This document shows, one piece after another, positions 1 through 12,628 of a stretch of DNA of 64,000 nt (position 1 is its first letter; each line of letters starts with the position of its first letter). Source of the stretch: Persicaria tinctoria (taxonomy: Eukaryota > Streptophyta > Magnoliopsida > Caryophyllales > Polygonaceae); assembly GCA_037127255.1 (NCBI GenBank), contig JBANSL010000001.1, positions 38,245,001 through 38,309,000 on the forward strand, read 5' to 3'. Made by a program: the position numbers and the translations under genes. The notes under the pieces are model-generated. The model searched no databases. It was given only the letters and a program-made list of their open reading frames with translations, and was not told the origin of the DNA.

Positions 1-814
1 TGCAAGAGAACGGCCGTTATCTGTGATAGTCCTAGAGTCTTTGCTAGGGTCATAGGGTAGCCCAGCCTCATCGGGTACCCTGGGTCAATCGAGTCTATAT
101 GAGCATGATATGATAGCCCAACACCATCGGGCAAGCGATGATATGATATGATATGATATGATGATGCCGTGGGTTGTGCACCACCACGAGGAATTTGCTA
201 TGCTATAGCACCGAACTGGCCAGTGTCCGCCCTATCGGAAGGGGGGTGGAGGTACGAGAGGGACATGCCACTTGGCATTCTGTGTGGATCCATTTATCGC
301 TTTCTGCATTATATTAAACTGTCAATATATATACGTGATTTAATTTACGCATGGCATTACGCATTTCATCTTAAGAGTAGGATGCTTATTATATGCCTCT
401 CAGAGTGTGTTTACATACGCGCATGAGTGACCTGATGATTGACCCAGATCCCCCTCATTTTTTTTAGATTCAGGTAATCACTAGCCGTTATCGTTGCTTA
501 TGTGGATGCTTGGCGGGTTCAGACTTTTGGCGTTAGATCGAGAGGTTGAGAGACCACCACACTTCCTCTCTTTTAATACTCCCTTTCGGATGGTATTTAA
601 ACTCAACCTTATTTTTGCTTTCGCTCGATTTCACGATTAGACTAAGGCAGGTATTTGATCTCCAATGGATCCGCGATCTTTAAGGGTTCGAAATCCCTTC
701 TTTTAGTACAAATATTTTGTTTTAAAACTCAACCCGTACCTGAATTGCAAGATCCGAACAAGGGGTTTTATCCCTTGAAACGTAACCCGGAAATCATAAT
801 TCCGGGCCGTTACA
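1..814 (+). repeat. 3' part of the left LTR of LARD-1
   Basis: This repeats 8280-9093 without a visible substitution or indel. It ends ...CCGTTACA immediately before the primer-binding site. It contains a short GATAT-type microsatellite near 129-160. The small open frames here are identical in both LTR copies and look incidental. Confidence 0.9.
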
Positions 815-818
815 AAGA

Positions 819-834
819 TGGTATCAGAGCCAGG
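819..834 (+). promoter_or_regulatory. Primer-binding site, initiator tRNA-Met
   Basis: TGGTATCAGAGCCAGG starts four bases after the LTR end. It is the exact complement of the 3' end of plant initiator tRNA-Met as I know it (CCTGGCTCTGATACCA), so minus-strand cDNA synthesis would start here. Confidence 0.9.
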
Positions 835-3800
835 TTGTGCAATTCGGGTACACAAGGGTCGAGTGTGTGTTTTGAAAACCGCCCACGAGTTTCAAGGACT
901 TTTTGAAAAGGATTTAGAGGGGCAAAATGAATTTAATGTGCTTAACTAAAATTGGACTAAGTAATGAACTCGAGTTGTAATAAAAAAGGAGAATCGACAA
1001 AACGGGGACACGATTGGGTAGTAAAGGCGCTAGACCCCCCCTATTGGGTGTAGTTGGGAACGGTAGGCAAAATACTAGCTTGCTCTTTACATAGGGTCCG
1101 GAAGACTCCAAGGAGATTGCACCAAGGTGGTTGGAGTGTCGAGTTAGGTAGGATCGCGAGGTTTTTGCCCCTCCGGTCAGTCGCTCCTCGAAGAGCGATA
1201 TTAGATAGTTTGATCTGCTTTATATATTGAGACTGAGTACGATCTCCCTCGAAGGAGGTCATTATAATTGTCATTGGCTGATTCTATGCTGAGTGCTTGA
1301 TATGCTAACAATTAAATGTGTATCGACTGATCTGTGCAAACGGGATAGTGGGAGTACCCTTAATTCTGTGTGGTCAACCCAACTTGTGTGAAACGGCCCC
1401 TTCCACTATGTTTGTTAACCCTTTGACGGTTCTATTGAGTCTTTTTCCCATATGTCAGTATCTTTCATGGGAATCGGGTTGGTAAACACATTGCATCAGA
1501 AACTCATGTATGTATATGAAGGTTGTCTGAGTGAGTATTGGAAGGTAGTTCTTGATGTCATTTTGAGTCAAAAGTAAGGTGTTTCCGGGGTTGTCTTCCT
1601 TGATTCTTATGATGATCAACCGAGGTTTTCTTGCCACAAAGAGTCGTACATACCAAGGTCCCATGAGAAATAGGGGTGATGAGTCAGTTGGGGAAGGTCA
1701 ATGGTTGCCCTTAGGGATCTCTCTCCGGTTGTAATGGTGACTCTCTCTGAATTGCATGACATGATTTTGTAACCTCCTGCGTGTACCTTGCAAATGCTTA
1801 TTTGTAAAATGTTGCTCATGTTATTACATCTGTGATTAGTTTCATTGATCAAGTTTTGTGTTATGCCTCACTCTCTATCGTGATTGCGTTGTCATAGCAT
1901 GCCTACTTGACTTATTGTATTAATTGTACTAATAATTGATTTGAAGCATATAAACCACATGATATGAACCTACATGATAATTGTTTTCTCCTAGGTTAGG
2001 CCATGATAGCGTGATAAACTCTTCTTCGTGTGAATGCCTGTAAATGATCTCTTTAGCATACTAGCTGATGACACCTTGATGCTTATTACTCGTTTTATGA
2101 CAAGAATCTACAACATGCTCATCTATTCTGTATTCATCAGGTGGTTGTTTTGCACTTTATATTGTTGTGTGATTAGTGCGTTGGATGAGGAGTATGTGGT
2201 ATAATTGAGTCTTGATGAATGCATGCTTTAATGTTTATGACTTCATGATGGTCATTGTATGAGTTCAAGTTACACATCTTACGTCTCTATCATCCCAGCA
2301 TACCTTACTCAGTATGTTGCATCGTCATACTAGTGCATTAATGTAAATGTCATGTGTTGGAAAACAGCATGATTAATGTTCTCCCTATAAATAGGTTCAT
2401 GATAGTGTGATCGTTCAGTTCTTGTATCATGATAGAGTGAGTTCCTTACTTGATGGATATGTGTTACAACTTGATGTCAACATGCCTTATATGATATGTA
2501 ATTTCCAGTACATGTTAAGATGATGAGTCTTAATGTAAATTCGTGGTTGTATGACATTCTGTACCCATGCTTTCCCCATTGCTTAGGTCCCGTGTTGCAC
2601 CTTGCTTCCTGTCCTGATTATATGTCGCCTTCGCATGTCTAATTGACCTGTTGTATTGGTCGTACTAACGACTTATTTGAAGCATGAATTGCATGATAGG
2701 TGTCTGTATATAGTTATTGTCTTCCCCTAGATTAGTGTGCTACACTTCCCTTGTATGAATGTCGCAAGATGATTTTCCCTGCATGATTAGTCGATGTTAC
2801 CCGTGGTTTGTTGACTAAATTAGTAGTTCAATTGTGATCATGCTATTTGACGTGATGTCTTGGTAAATGCATACCTTATTCAAATGGTTGTTGAGTTGAA
2901 ATACATACCTTGTATGCTAGTCATAGTCTGTTGCATAGTCTTGCATTATGCATTGCTATATTCCTCCCATGCTTCTATATCGACGAGCTATGTTAATATG
3001 ATTTCTTACACATCGATGTGTTCGCCATTCAAGCACATGTATGTATCGAATGTCATATTGAGTTGTTAGCATCATGTAGGGTCATTGGTTGTGACTTGTG
3101 CGAATTTATAACTTGCTTGCATTATTGCCGATTCCCTCTTGAGCAAGGTCCCTCATAGTGTGATCCTTCCCTCCTTCTATCACCTCGAAATATCTTACTC
3201 ATACAAATTAGATTGATGTTGAATTCGGTGATTAATTGCCTTGTGTGATGGTTTATCCTGGCATGATTACATGTTATCACTTGGTAGTGTTTCCCCTATT
3301 ACCTTATAAATTCCTGTAGTGTTGGCATAGATGTATGACTTGGCACCTCGCATGATTACACACCACGTTATATCATTTCGCATATGCATGACGCATGGAT
3401 GTTAAAATGAATTTAGTTGAGTTACCTTGATTGTGGTCATGATTCGATATGTGCTAGTAGTATCCTGTATGGCTTATGATTTCCAATATGACTCGCTAAA
3501 TGATTACATGTTGTACATATTCTATGATGTGATAACTATTGTACCTTTATATGTGTCCTATGATGATTCGTTCCTAGCATGATTATAATCTATTGCCCAT
3601 GATGTCCTTCTTGTTACTTTTGATGATGCCTCATGTTTCGTGAACACCCTATTGAACCCCTTTTAATGACTCTTGACTATGCTTGTATCACATTATGTGT
3701 CCCTAGTATCATGTAGGACATGTGCTTTCTAAATGTATCTCATCGTATGATTACGTGCCATGCTTGACCTATTATATGACCAGTGTGTTCGGATGAGATA

Positions 3801-6238
3801 GTTACTAGGTTGCTCCTATATGTTCTCGTATGACGCTTAATCTAGTTGTTATGTTACACCTTGCCATGCCATATTTGACCTCACCTATTGATGTGTACAC
3901 CATGCTTGTGCATTCGTTCATATACACCATACTCGTCATCGTTGTTAAATCCCACATGACCTCGAATCCTGCATGCTCATTCTTGATTCCGCATAGCTTG
4001 CTAGGCATATCTGCTTTCATGGAATAATAGACTACTATCTTGTCTCGCATGCATCAGTATAGGAATCAATCGTGTCGTTGGAAATGAATACAAATGTTGC
4101 TCCCCTGAGATAGGTACATGTTAGCGTGGATTAGTGTGATTGATATGCTCCATGATGAATTCGTGTTTTCTTATCGCAATTATAACTTAATAGACTTCCA
4201 TAAGGGCATCGTTGCTATTCTCAGGCCGGAGTTTCGTCTCTAGTTGTCATCCTTAGGGTTGGTGTGTGTTTGTTCCGAAAGGAACATTAGGTTGTCCGCT
4301 CTTGTCCCTCCCCTATCTTCACTAACTTGGACTTCTACGCGACACGTTGAACGAGCGGCCGCATGAAAGAGGAAATGGGAAGTCGGATAGTGATAGAGCA
4401 ACGCCGCGAAGGCTTGAGCCCATAACCCACGGGCCTCAAGATCAACGATTTCGGCAGGACAAGCACGTTTTGATGATGACGATTACTGAGTACGATATGA
4501 CTTGCGAGCGGGAGTGTCCTCCGTTCTAACTCTTAATCCTTCTAAATTAGTTGATGGCGATATTGCACTGACCTGACGATGAAATTTACGTGTTGATGTG
4601 CTAACTTGGTAATGAATGTTTCCTGAGGATCCATTGATTATGATTATATGATTCAATGCCTTGCAGTTCTTATATACCATGATGTCTTGATGTGTTGCTA
4701 ATGTGAGTTGTTAAGCATGATCTAAATTCCTTTGTCTATAAAAGTATGAACTGCGAATGCTAAGGAACTTGAATTGGTATCTGATAAGGTTATGATGAAA
4801 GTTGCTAGCTTGAATTGACTATGTTCATATATGATGTTTTGCAATAATTTTGAGCATACTAGCAAATTGAGACTTGTTGACGTACTGATGATAATTTGGG
4901 AATTTTCTTGCTTACATGACTTGTAAATATGTACTGGCATGATGTTAGATAGCGACCATGAGGAACTTGGTATGGAACAATACTACATGTTGATATGCAA
5001 TATTGAAATCTAGTGAAAGTGACAAATGCTATCATGATATATTGATGATTTGCTAACCTGTTATGTTGTTGTAGAAGCATGTTAGGATGTGTTGCGACAT
5101 GATATATGAGATAATGATGTGTTATTATATGAAAGCATGATGATGTATTATATAGTTAAACATTATTATTGATACGTCAAATGATGAACATGACTCAATG
5201 GTGCCTGGTTACTAAATGATCGTCATTCGATATTGTGATGAGTTGAGGTGATGTCTTTTAGGGCATGCTGACATGTTGGTGAATTATATACTACTTGAAC
5301 GTCCTTTTCTGAATCTTAATAGGCATGGCCTTGATGTGTTGATATGTTGACATGATAAATCTGCTATGACTGGTTCTACTTGTAGTGCGATGTTATGCGA
5401 TTTTGAGAATTGATGTGTACTGACATACTAACCCTGTGACACCTAGCCCATTGATCTCTTGACATGTGTGCTTGCATGATAACTTATGAGAATTCGATCA
5501 TGGACTTGTGATTCCTTCAGTATGATGTAAATATGCCTTATGGCTCGTGGTATGATGTTGAGATGTTGTTATTGCTTTTGACATGTTCTGAATGGATGGT
5601 ATGATTTATGTTATGGGTAAAAATGTTATGTGGTTGAGATTATCATGATTGATGTTGAGATTTTCCACATGAGAGGTGGCTGATGATGTTATGAGTTGAT
5701 GAGTTGGTTTACTTTTGTTCATGCTGAGTTGAGAATGATGATTGATTTGATTCGTAAACTAGGAAGAGAATATGAGATTAGTCTTTAGAGGTGGATGATT
5801 CCACCTCTCATGATGTGAAATTGCTTGACTAACGTCGAATTTGAAGATTTTGAACGGATTTGAAAAATACTAACTTGGATTTTAAAAGAATAAATCCTAT
5901 CAAGAATTTTAACGATTTCGAGGTCAATCTTTCCATTTGCAAAACTCTTTTGAATCATTCGGGACTGGATTTACATTATGACGCCTCACGAAGTGGATAA
6001 TAATATTTGAGTTATGATATGGCCAAAGAGTCGGAGTAAGGATGTGATAGGGGCCCATATTACATTCTTACTACGGTCTATTGGGGATATTATGATCACG
6101 GCAACGGTACTGTGAGGATCTCATAGGGGCACTTATGAGGTGTTCACGGGATCAATGACATGATCCTTGGACTCACCAATTTCAAACTTCATCCCCTGTT
6201 TTAAGATTATTTTAGTCTCGGGGACGAGACTTGTTTTT
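835..6238 (+). other. LARD-1 internal region, no coding potential found
   Basis: About 5.4 kb with only short unrelated open frames and no retrotransposon protein motif in any frame. The sense strand is rich in T and G and poor in C; in the line at 5641-5700 I count 17 G and 5 C. Parts of the region (about 4080 to 6250) are alignable with the opposite-strand copy at 57099-60506, so the sequence is shared between copies despite not coding. Confidence 0.75.
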
Positions 6239-6250
6239 AGAGGTGGATGA
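6239..6250 (+). promoter_or_regulatory. Polypurine tract of LARD-1
   Basis: AGAGGTGGATGA lies directly before the LTR start TGTAAAGG. The same tract, as AGAGGTGGATTA on the minus strand, precedes the LTR of LARD-2 at 57087-57098. It would prime plus-strand DNA. Confidence 0.85.
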
Positions 6251-9093
6251 TGTAAAGGCTCGGATTTTCAAATCCTAATTTTCTGGAATAAGAGAATTAA
6301 AAATGAAATTAAGTCGGTTTTAAAACTTGTTTAGCGGATTCCGACCGGAGTATAAATTTAACGAACAATTTCCGTTCTTTTACCTCAAAAATTCAAAATA
6401 ATTATCGTGGTGTGTTATCCTTTTCGATTTTATAAATCTAATTAATCGAGAAAACGAGATTCAAAGAAACTAACTATCACGAACTAATTTCGGGATTCAA
6501 AATTCGCGTATTCGAGATTTAATTCCGGGTAATTGTTTACCCATTTCCACACTCTATCCTCACCCACTCCCATCATCTCACCATGCCTACAAATGGAACC
6601 ATCCCCTTCACCATTCCCTCACCATCACCATCACTCATCGTCACCATCACCTCCTCACCATCACTCCCGCTCTCTCTTATTGTTCAAGCAACACACACCT
6701 TCATCTTCAACATCACCTAAAACCATCACCGTCACCTTCCCGTTTCTCTTCTCCGATCACCACCATCAATCCCTTTTCATCTTCGACCCCTCCTCGGAGC
6801 CACCAGAGCAGCCACAGCATTCCTTGGGGCCACCAGAAGCAACGAAGCCACCACCGGAGCCGCCACGAGAGCCACCGCAGCCCCACTCCCTTCTAAACCA
6901 TGTTCGATCGCGAGCTAAGTTCCGGTAAGCGATTCTTTTCCGTCTTCGATCGAAACCACTCTCGAGCCCTACCATCACGGTCACCCATGTCCCACGCAGG
7001 TCCGACGAGTCTTCGCAAGCCACCGACAACGCCCAGAACTCCGATCGAGACCTCCGATGTCGCGAACATCCTCGGTGAGCTATCGAACCTCCTCCTTTTT
7101 CCTTGGTTTGTTTTGGTTCCTTCTTGTCCTTGAGTGGTCGAGAGAGAGAAAGTTGGGGATGGGTAACAGAGGAGAGCTCCGGCGAGCTCGAGAGCTCCGA
7201 CGAGCTCGAGGGCGGCGAGATCGAGCGCGGGAGCCATGGGAGCGACGGTTGTGAGTTGAATTCGAGCGGGCAGGCGGGAGCGTGGGAGCAGGGGAGTGTG
7301 AGCGTGGTCGGGAGGGGCGAGTCCTTGGGATCTGGGCTGGCTGAGCGGCTTGGCCGAGCTGGGCGGGCGCCATGGCGTCGAGCAGTGAAGGCGGCGGGAT
7401 TCTCCTTTCGAATTGAGGGAGGAAGAACAAGACTCCCTGGGGCCCCTGTCCAGTCAGCTCAATGGGGCCCACACCTTCATTTTTTGTTTGTTTGTTTGAT
7501 GAACCGGGTTGGTTTGAGGTTTAGCGGGTTCGGTTCGGTTTGGGTTAAAAGCGTTGGTTCGGTTCGGGTTATTCGTTATATATTTATTTATTTAATTTAT
7601 TAATTAATTGTTTAACCGATTTCCGATAATTGATTGTTCAGAAATTGATTTGTGTGTCGGTATTTAAAAAGGGGTCGGTTTTAAAGTATATAAATTGAAT
7701 TATTTTGTAACGGTTGAAAGTTACTTAAATCCCTAGAATGGTGATTTTAATTAAAGTAAAGTATGTCGGGATTATTTAAATGGATTTTTTTTGAAAGTAT
7801 TTTTAAAGATTAAATATTTTATAAATTAGAAATGGCTAAGTATAAACTTGAAGTAATTGTTTTGGCTAACAACTGGACTAGCGAGTGAGATTTTATGGAT
7901 TGAAGTATGATTGAGTCAGTTATGGAAATGACAATGGAATAAGATGATATAAGATGTTGCCATAAGTTGAGATAAAGAATGTTGATGATGCTATGATTAA
8001 TGGATTGGTGGGCATGTTATGTAGTGGTAAATGGATCCCGTTTTGTGCAGTTTACTTATGCATATTTATTAATAATTGCTAGGTGATCTGTAACCTGCTT
8101 GCTTATATCTTGCTGCTTTTCATCTTGCTGATCTGCTACTCCAGGTAAGTTCTTTGAACTTACTCATGATGGGCGCTCTATGCACTGGGTGTTATATAGT
8201 AGGCTAGTGTCCATGCACCATACGACTTAGAATCATGCTTAGGAGCTAAAATGAAAATCATATGATTGCTATATGTCCTTGCAAGAGAACGGCCGTTATC
8301 TGTGATAGTCCTAGAGTCTTTGCTAGGGTCATAGGGTAGCCCAGCCTCATCGGGTACCCTGGGTCAATCGAGTCTATATGAGCATGATATGATAGCCCAA
8401 CACCATCGGGCAAGCGATGATATGATATGATATGATATGATGATGCCGTGGGTTGTGCACCACCACGAGGAATTTGCTATGCTATAGCACCGAACTGGCC
8501 AGTGTCCGCCCTATCGGAAGGGGGGTGGAGGTACGAGAGGGACATGCCACTTGGCATTCTGTGTGGATCCATTTATCGCTTTCTGCATTATATTAAACTG
8601 TCAATATATATACGTGATTTAATTTACGCATGGCATTACGCATTTCATCTTAAGAGTAGGATGCTTATTATATGCCTCTCAGAGTGTGTTTACATACGCG
8701 CATGAGTGACCTGATGATTGACCCAGATCCCCCTCATTTTTTTTAGATTCAGGTAATCACTAGCCGTTATCGTTGCTTATGTGGATGCTTGGCGGGTTCA
8801 GACTTTTGGCGTTAGATCGAGAGGTTGAGAGACCACCACACTTCCTCTCTTTTAATACTCCCTTTCGGATGGTATTTAAACTCAACCTTATTTTTGCTTT
8901 CGCTCGATTTCACGATTAGACTAAGGCAGGTATTTGATCTCCAATGGATCCGCGATCTTTAAGGGTTCGAAATCCCTTCTTTTAGTACAAATATTTTGTT
9001 TTAAAACTCAACCCGTACCTGAATTGCAAGATCCGAACAAGGGGTTTTATCCCTTGAAACGTAACCCGGAAATCATAATTCCGGGCCGTTACA
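6251..9093 (+). repeat. Right LTR of LARD-1 (2843 bp)
   Basis: It starts TGTAAAGG and ends CCGTTACA. Positions 6590-7470 include CAT/CAC-rich and GC-rich segments that give Pro/His-rich open frames (for example 6533-6928). The counterpart in LARD-2 is similarly rich but in different frames, so I do not call a gene. Confidence 0.9.
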
Positions 9094-10873
9094 GGTTTGA
9101 TCCGCCACCCCCATTTACATAGAGAGCTTATTGATCTTCAACATCTTCTAAATCTTGATTTTGTGAGTTTCTGAATCTTCCCCTTTTACTTTGATTTTTC
9201 TTTTGACATTGGGGACACAATTTATTTTTAAGTATGGGGTAGGGGATTCAGAAACCTTATTTGTGTCCGCTTTATGTGTTTTGGATTATGTTTATGTTTA
9301 TGTGTTGCATTTTACTTTATTTGAATTATGTTATGCATTCATGTTTAAGTTTTTTTTTGCAAGAGAGTCTTTAGTCATGTTTTAGTCACTTTACTCTTGC
9401 TTTTAGTTTCATAAAACAAACAAAAATACAAAAAAAAATTTGAAAAAATGTCCGAAAAAAGAAAAAGAAAAACATATAATGCATATTTATTTTATGAGTT
9501 TATACCCTAACTTAGATGTCCTATGATGATAAATAATGACTAACTTGATCATGTAAATCCTATGGCATGTTTGGAAGGTTTAGCCTAAGTCTTGAAAATG
9601 TTTTTTTTGTGGATTGTGAACTTGTGATGAAATTGAGCACATATGATCCTAGGCTAAAGGTTGAAATCCAACAAAATTTGTCCTAGTGAGAATTTTGGCA
9701 TTATAGGGAGAACATAAAAAAATCCCTCTGCTTTCTTGAGTGTATTTACTCTTCCTATGCATCTCTAAATATTGTGATAGTTATTCAAAGCCAATACATT
9801 TTTATGTTTATGTGAATGAGAATTAAATGATGGAGGCATTTTTTAAGCCAATTTTATCCTCTCTTTACCTACCCGGCATTATCTCTGCTTGAAGCCAGAA
9901 CATTAGCCTGAGACCTTTATTTATAAGCTCCATAAAATTATCCCTAGCCGAATTGAGACTGACCCTCATTTGGGAATTAAGACTTAGAGTTGGTTGGAAT
10001 GATGATTTGTGGAAGGAATGAGCTTGTGTTTCATTTCAAGTGAGAAGGATTCTCGAATTTATTGAGATATGGGTTGGTTTTATATTTTTATCTTACTATG
10101 CATATTATGTAAAAGGATTTTTGGCTCACCCTATAAATGCACTATTTTTTTATTATGTTATTTTTCATTTAAAAAAAAAAAATTAAATTCAGAAAAAGAA
10201 AACAAAATCGAAAAAAAAGAGAAGGAAAGTTTGTGTTTATATGTTTGTGAATAAATTGCATGAGCCAAATTTACCTTATTTCCTTTATTTTTGCAAGATT
10301 CATATTGTTGAGAGGTTTATTGAGTTTGAGAGGTTATGTTCTTCATTGAGATGAGCTAGAGAGTTTGGTTGATTCATATGATTGAGAGTTATGGTTTGGT
10401 TGAGTTGTGTTGGAGATTTAGGAGTCTTGATTCCAGGATTTTTTTTAAGCACCACATAGCCAAATAATTCTATGCCCTCTATTTCTTACCAAACCCCATT
10501 ACAACCCCGCCGAATGGAGTCTTCTTTGAAGTCTTCCATTGAGCGAAGTCCTCCTGATGGTTCTTGTTTGCATTTACATAATTGGTTGCGAAGTGGATTT
10601 ACATTATAAATTGCAATGTTTATGAGTTTGTATATGTAATTGAGTTGAGAGTTGATCGTCATAGCCTAAACACATTGAGAGTTGAGTGTAAACACATTAT
10701 CCTTGTGAGGTTGGATTTATATTGCCTATGACTATGGATCTTTCATATATGTGTGATGACATTAAATTCACTTGTTTTGCTTTGCTACAACTTTATGATG
10801 TTGCTTTTGACAAGGGCGAAAACTTGAAGGATGTGTTGTAGGTATTGGTTATTGCTTAAGGACAAGCAAGTCT
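9094..10873 (+). other. 3' non-coding tail of an older Athila-like element (F)
   Basis: It begins abruptly where LARD-1 ends. It corresponds on the opposite strand to 44562-46180 of element B: the same order of motifs between an internal purine tract (AAGTATGGGGT at 9230-9240) and the LTR-adjacent purine tract. No gene is visible. It includes A-rich homopurine stretches near 9420-9480 and 10170-10230. LARD-1 most likely inserted into this tail; the 5' remainder of F would lie left of the window. Confidence 0.75.
9230..9246 (+). promoter_or_regulatory. Internal purine tract of element F
   Basis: AAGTATGGGGTAGGGGA is a second copy of the LTR-adjacent polypurine tract placed about 1.6 kb upstream. 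The equivalents in A, B and C are preceded by a hairpin ACAGTG-N4-CACTGT. In F that hairpin is degenerate (near 9206-9222). Confidence 0.6.
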
Positions 10874-10888
10874 AAGTATGGGGTATTT
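10874..10888 (+). promoter_or_regulatory. Polypurine tract of element F
   Basis: AAGTATGGGGTATTT lies directly before the LTR start TGATGTGCATGG, as in elements A and B. Confidence 0.75.
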
Positions 10889-11200
10889 TGATGTGCATGG
10901 CTTTTAGTCATATTTTTCCATATGTTTTATCATTAATTTAAGTCATTTTCATAGAGTTTTGCATTGGGTTTAGTGTCTTTTGCATGTGTTTTCATATTTC
11001 AAGAGAAATAGATGTCTTCACTAGTTTTTATGTGTTTTACAGAATTTTGGGAGCTGTTTTTGAAGAAACTTTCAACATTGAAAAGAAGCGGAAGAGAATT
11101 TAGAGCGCATAGGAATAAGAACGAAAGCAATCGGAGTTATAACGAAGGAGATACGGGCGTTTCCCTAAGTCCGAGATGGATTACCATCATACCGACCCCA

Positions 11201-11224
11201 TACCGACCCTAAGGGGGGTCGGTA
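11201..11224. repeat. Perfect inverted repeat in the F LTR
   Basis: The arms TACCGACCC and GGGTCGGTA are separated by six bases. A second near-perfect copy is at 11274-11297. Extra half-copies of the arm occur at 11191-11198 and near 11296 and 11312. All lie upstream of the TATA box. Confidence 0.9.
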
Positions 11225-11435
11225 CGGAGGCTCAATCTGGAAGTGCGAAGCAAGAAAAAGCAACAGTGTGTCATACTGACCCTAAGGGGTGTCGGTACCG
11301 AGGTCACCCGCTTCGGTATGGTTCCCAGCGTACTTTATTTACCCGGATTTGATTATTTTTACCCTTTTTCTTAGATAGACTATAGATAAAATTGATATAT
11401 TTATTATTTCCTAATTTAGTTTATGGCTTATTAAG

Positions 11436-11444
11436 TATAAATAG
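11436..11444 (+). promoter_or_regulatory. TATA box of the F LTR
   Basis: TATAAATAG is followed about 25-30 bases later by a pyrimidine-rich TCTCTCTCTTCCC stretch, as expected for an LTR transcription start. The equivalent box in element C is at 61276-61284. Confidence 0.6.
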
Positions 11445-12278
11445 GATTTTTAGGGTTTGGAAGAGTCTCTCTCTTCCCACCTTTTTTTCAGCACACTTTT
11501 AGAATTCTCAGCACACGTTTAGAGAGCGTTTGTGAGCGGATTTGAGAGCTTTTTGAAGCGATTTCTTCGGCGAAAGTTGGAGAACGTTTTGTGAGGCTTT
11601 TCGTGACGCTTTGTTGACGTTATTCTCAGGTTTTTATGCAATATAATTTTCTGATTTTTATTTATTTCATGATTTTTGCAATATCTACCATGTTTATGTG
11701 TGAGTAGTCGCCTTTTCTAGGGTTGGGGTGATCCCAACGATAGTTATGCTGACAATTTTGCTATGAATTGATGAATTGATTGGTTTTATCTATTTTATGT
11801 GCTTAAGTACTCAATAAAAATTGGGCAAATTCCTTTTTGCAATCAAATTGAAAGATTGAATTGTGAATTGGATAGTAATTAGGATTTTGAAAAGAAAGTT
11901 TGATAACCTAATTAAGATTGTTAATAATGTTTATTAATTTGTGAAAATAAATTGATTGCTTTGCTAGGGTTTATGCAAGTTGACCTATTTAATAGATAAA
12001 AACATGATTTTTACTTCATTCATTGCGATGCTTTTATGATTATCGTTGTGCTGATCCCTATACTCTAGACTTTTATTATTATTGAATTTTCATAAAAATT
12101 CCAGCAGCCCACAAACCCCCAAAATTCTATAATTTTCCATCTCTTCTTGTTATTGCTTACTCTTTGGTAACTAGAATTGAGTCACTAACTTTCTCCCTAC
12201 GGACGAACTTGACCCTACTATACTATAGCGTGGTTTCGATCTTATAAATTTATTTGTTTGAAAATAAACCCTTTATTG

Positions 12279-12628
12279 GTTCTTCATTAACGTTGATCAC
12301 CATTCATCCACCAATTCAAATTTAATTTCAATTTTTGCAATTTGTGGTCAAGTCGTCATTTTGACTCACCAAAGGCCATTTAATCCTTGCTACGTACGTG
12401 TTCGAAGTCCATTTGTGGGCCGAACAATTGAATCGGTTGTATTAGTTGCAAGTTCAATCGGTTACGATTCGACTCCAATCGTTAATTAGTTAACAATCGT
12501 TAATTAATTAGCGATTCATGGAGTCTAGTCGTTACAAATTCGGCATCAATTCACGGAAATCAAGGAGCATACGTAAGATCGGCGTTTTCTTTTAGCAATT
12601 GGCTCGCCTAGCCAATTGCTACGTATCA
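12279..12628 (+). repeat. Left LTR remnant of chromovirus-like element G
   Basis: These 350 bp match 26977-27329 closely (same order, few substitutions) and end ...ACGTATCA, like the right LTR ...ATGTATCA. Only the 3' part of the LTR is present; the 5' part is missing at the junction with F. A degenerate tRNA-Met primer site (TAGTATCAGAGTCAAGG, 12631-12647) follows. Confidence 0.8.

Larger units (their letters stand above)
1..9093 (+). mobile_element. LARD-1, large non-coding LTR retrotransposon (left LTR truncated by window edge)
   Basis: Two direct repeats (1-814 and 8280-9093) match at a constant offset of 8279 and look identical by eye. They flank an internal region with a primer site next to the left repeat and a purine tract next to the right one, which is the anatomy of an LTR retrotransposon in plus orientation. 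LTR ends are TGTAA...TTACA. The internal 5.4 kb has no recognisable gag or pol, so this is a non-autonomous element of LARD type that would need proteins in trans. It sits inside older Athila-like DNA that resumes at 9094. A target-site duplication cannot be checked because the left end lies outside the window. Confidence 0.85.
10889..12275 (+). repeat. Athila-like LTR (element F, 3' end truncated)
   Basis: It starts TGATGTGCATGG after a purine tract. Blocks such as the TAGGGTTGGGGTGATCC segment near 11718 and the GATTATCG segment near 12037 recur in the same order in the LTRs of A, B and C on the opposite strand. A TATA box is at 11436-11444. The LTR has no terminal CA and runs into the G LTR remnant near 12276, so its 3' end is lost. 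Two strong hairpins lie in the presumed U3 region. Confidence 0.75.

Noticed and set aside
169..426. 85-residue open frame repeated exactly at 8448-8705
   Set aside because: The identity is explained by the two LTR copies being identical. It has no domain, and other frames are equally conserved.
6533..6928. Pro/His-rich open frame in the LARD-1 LTR
   Set aside because: It arises from CAT/CAC and CCA-type repeats. The homologous place in LARD-2 does not keep the same protein, so it is not a supported gene.
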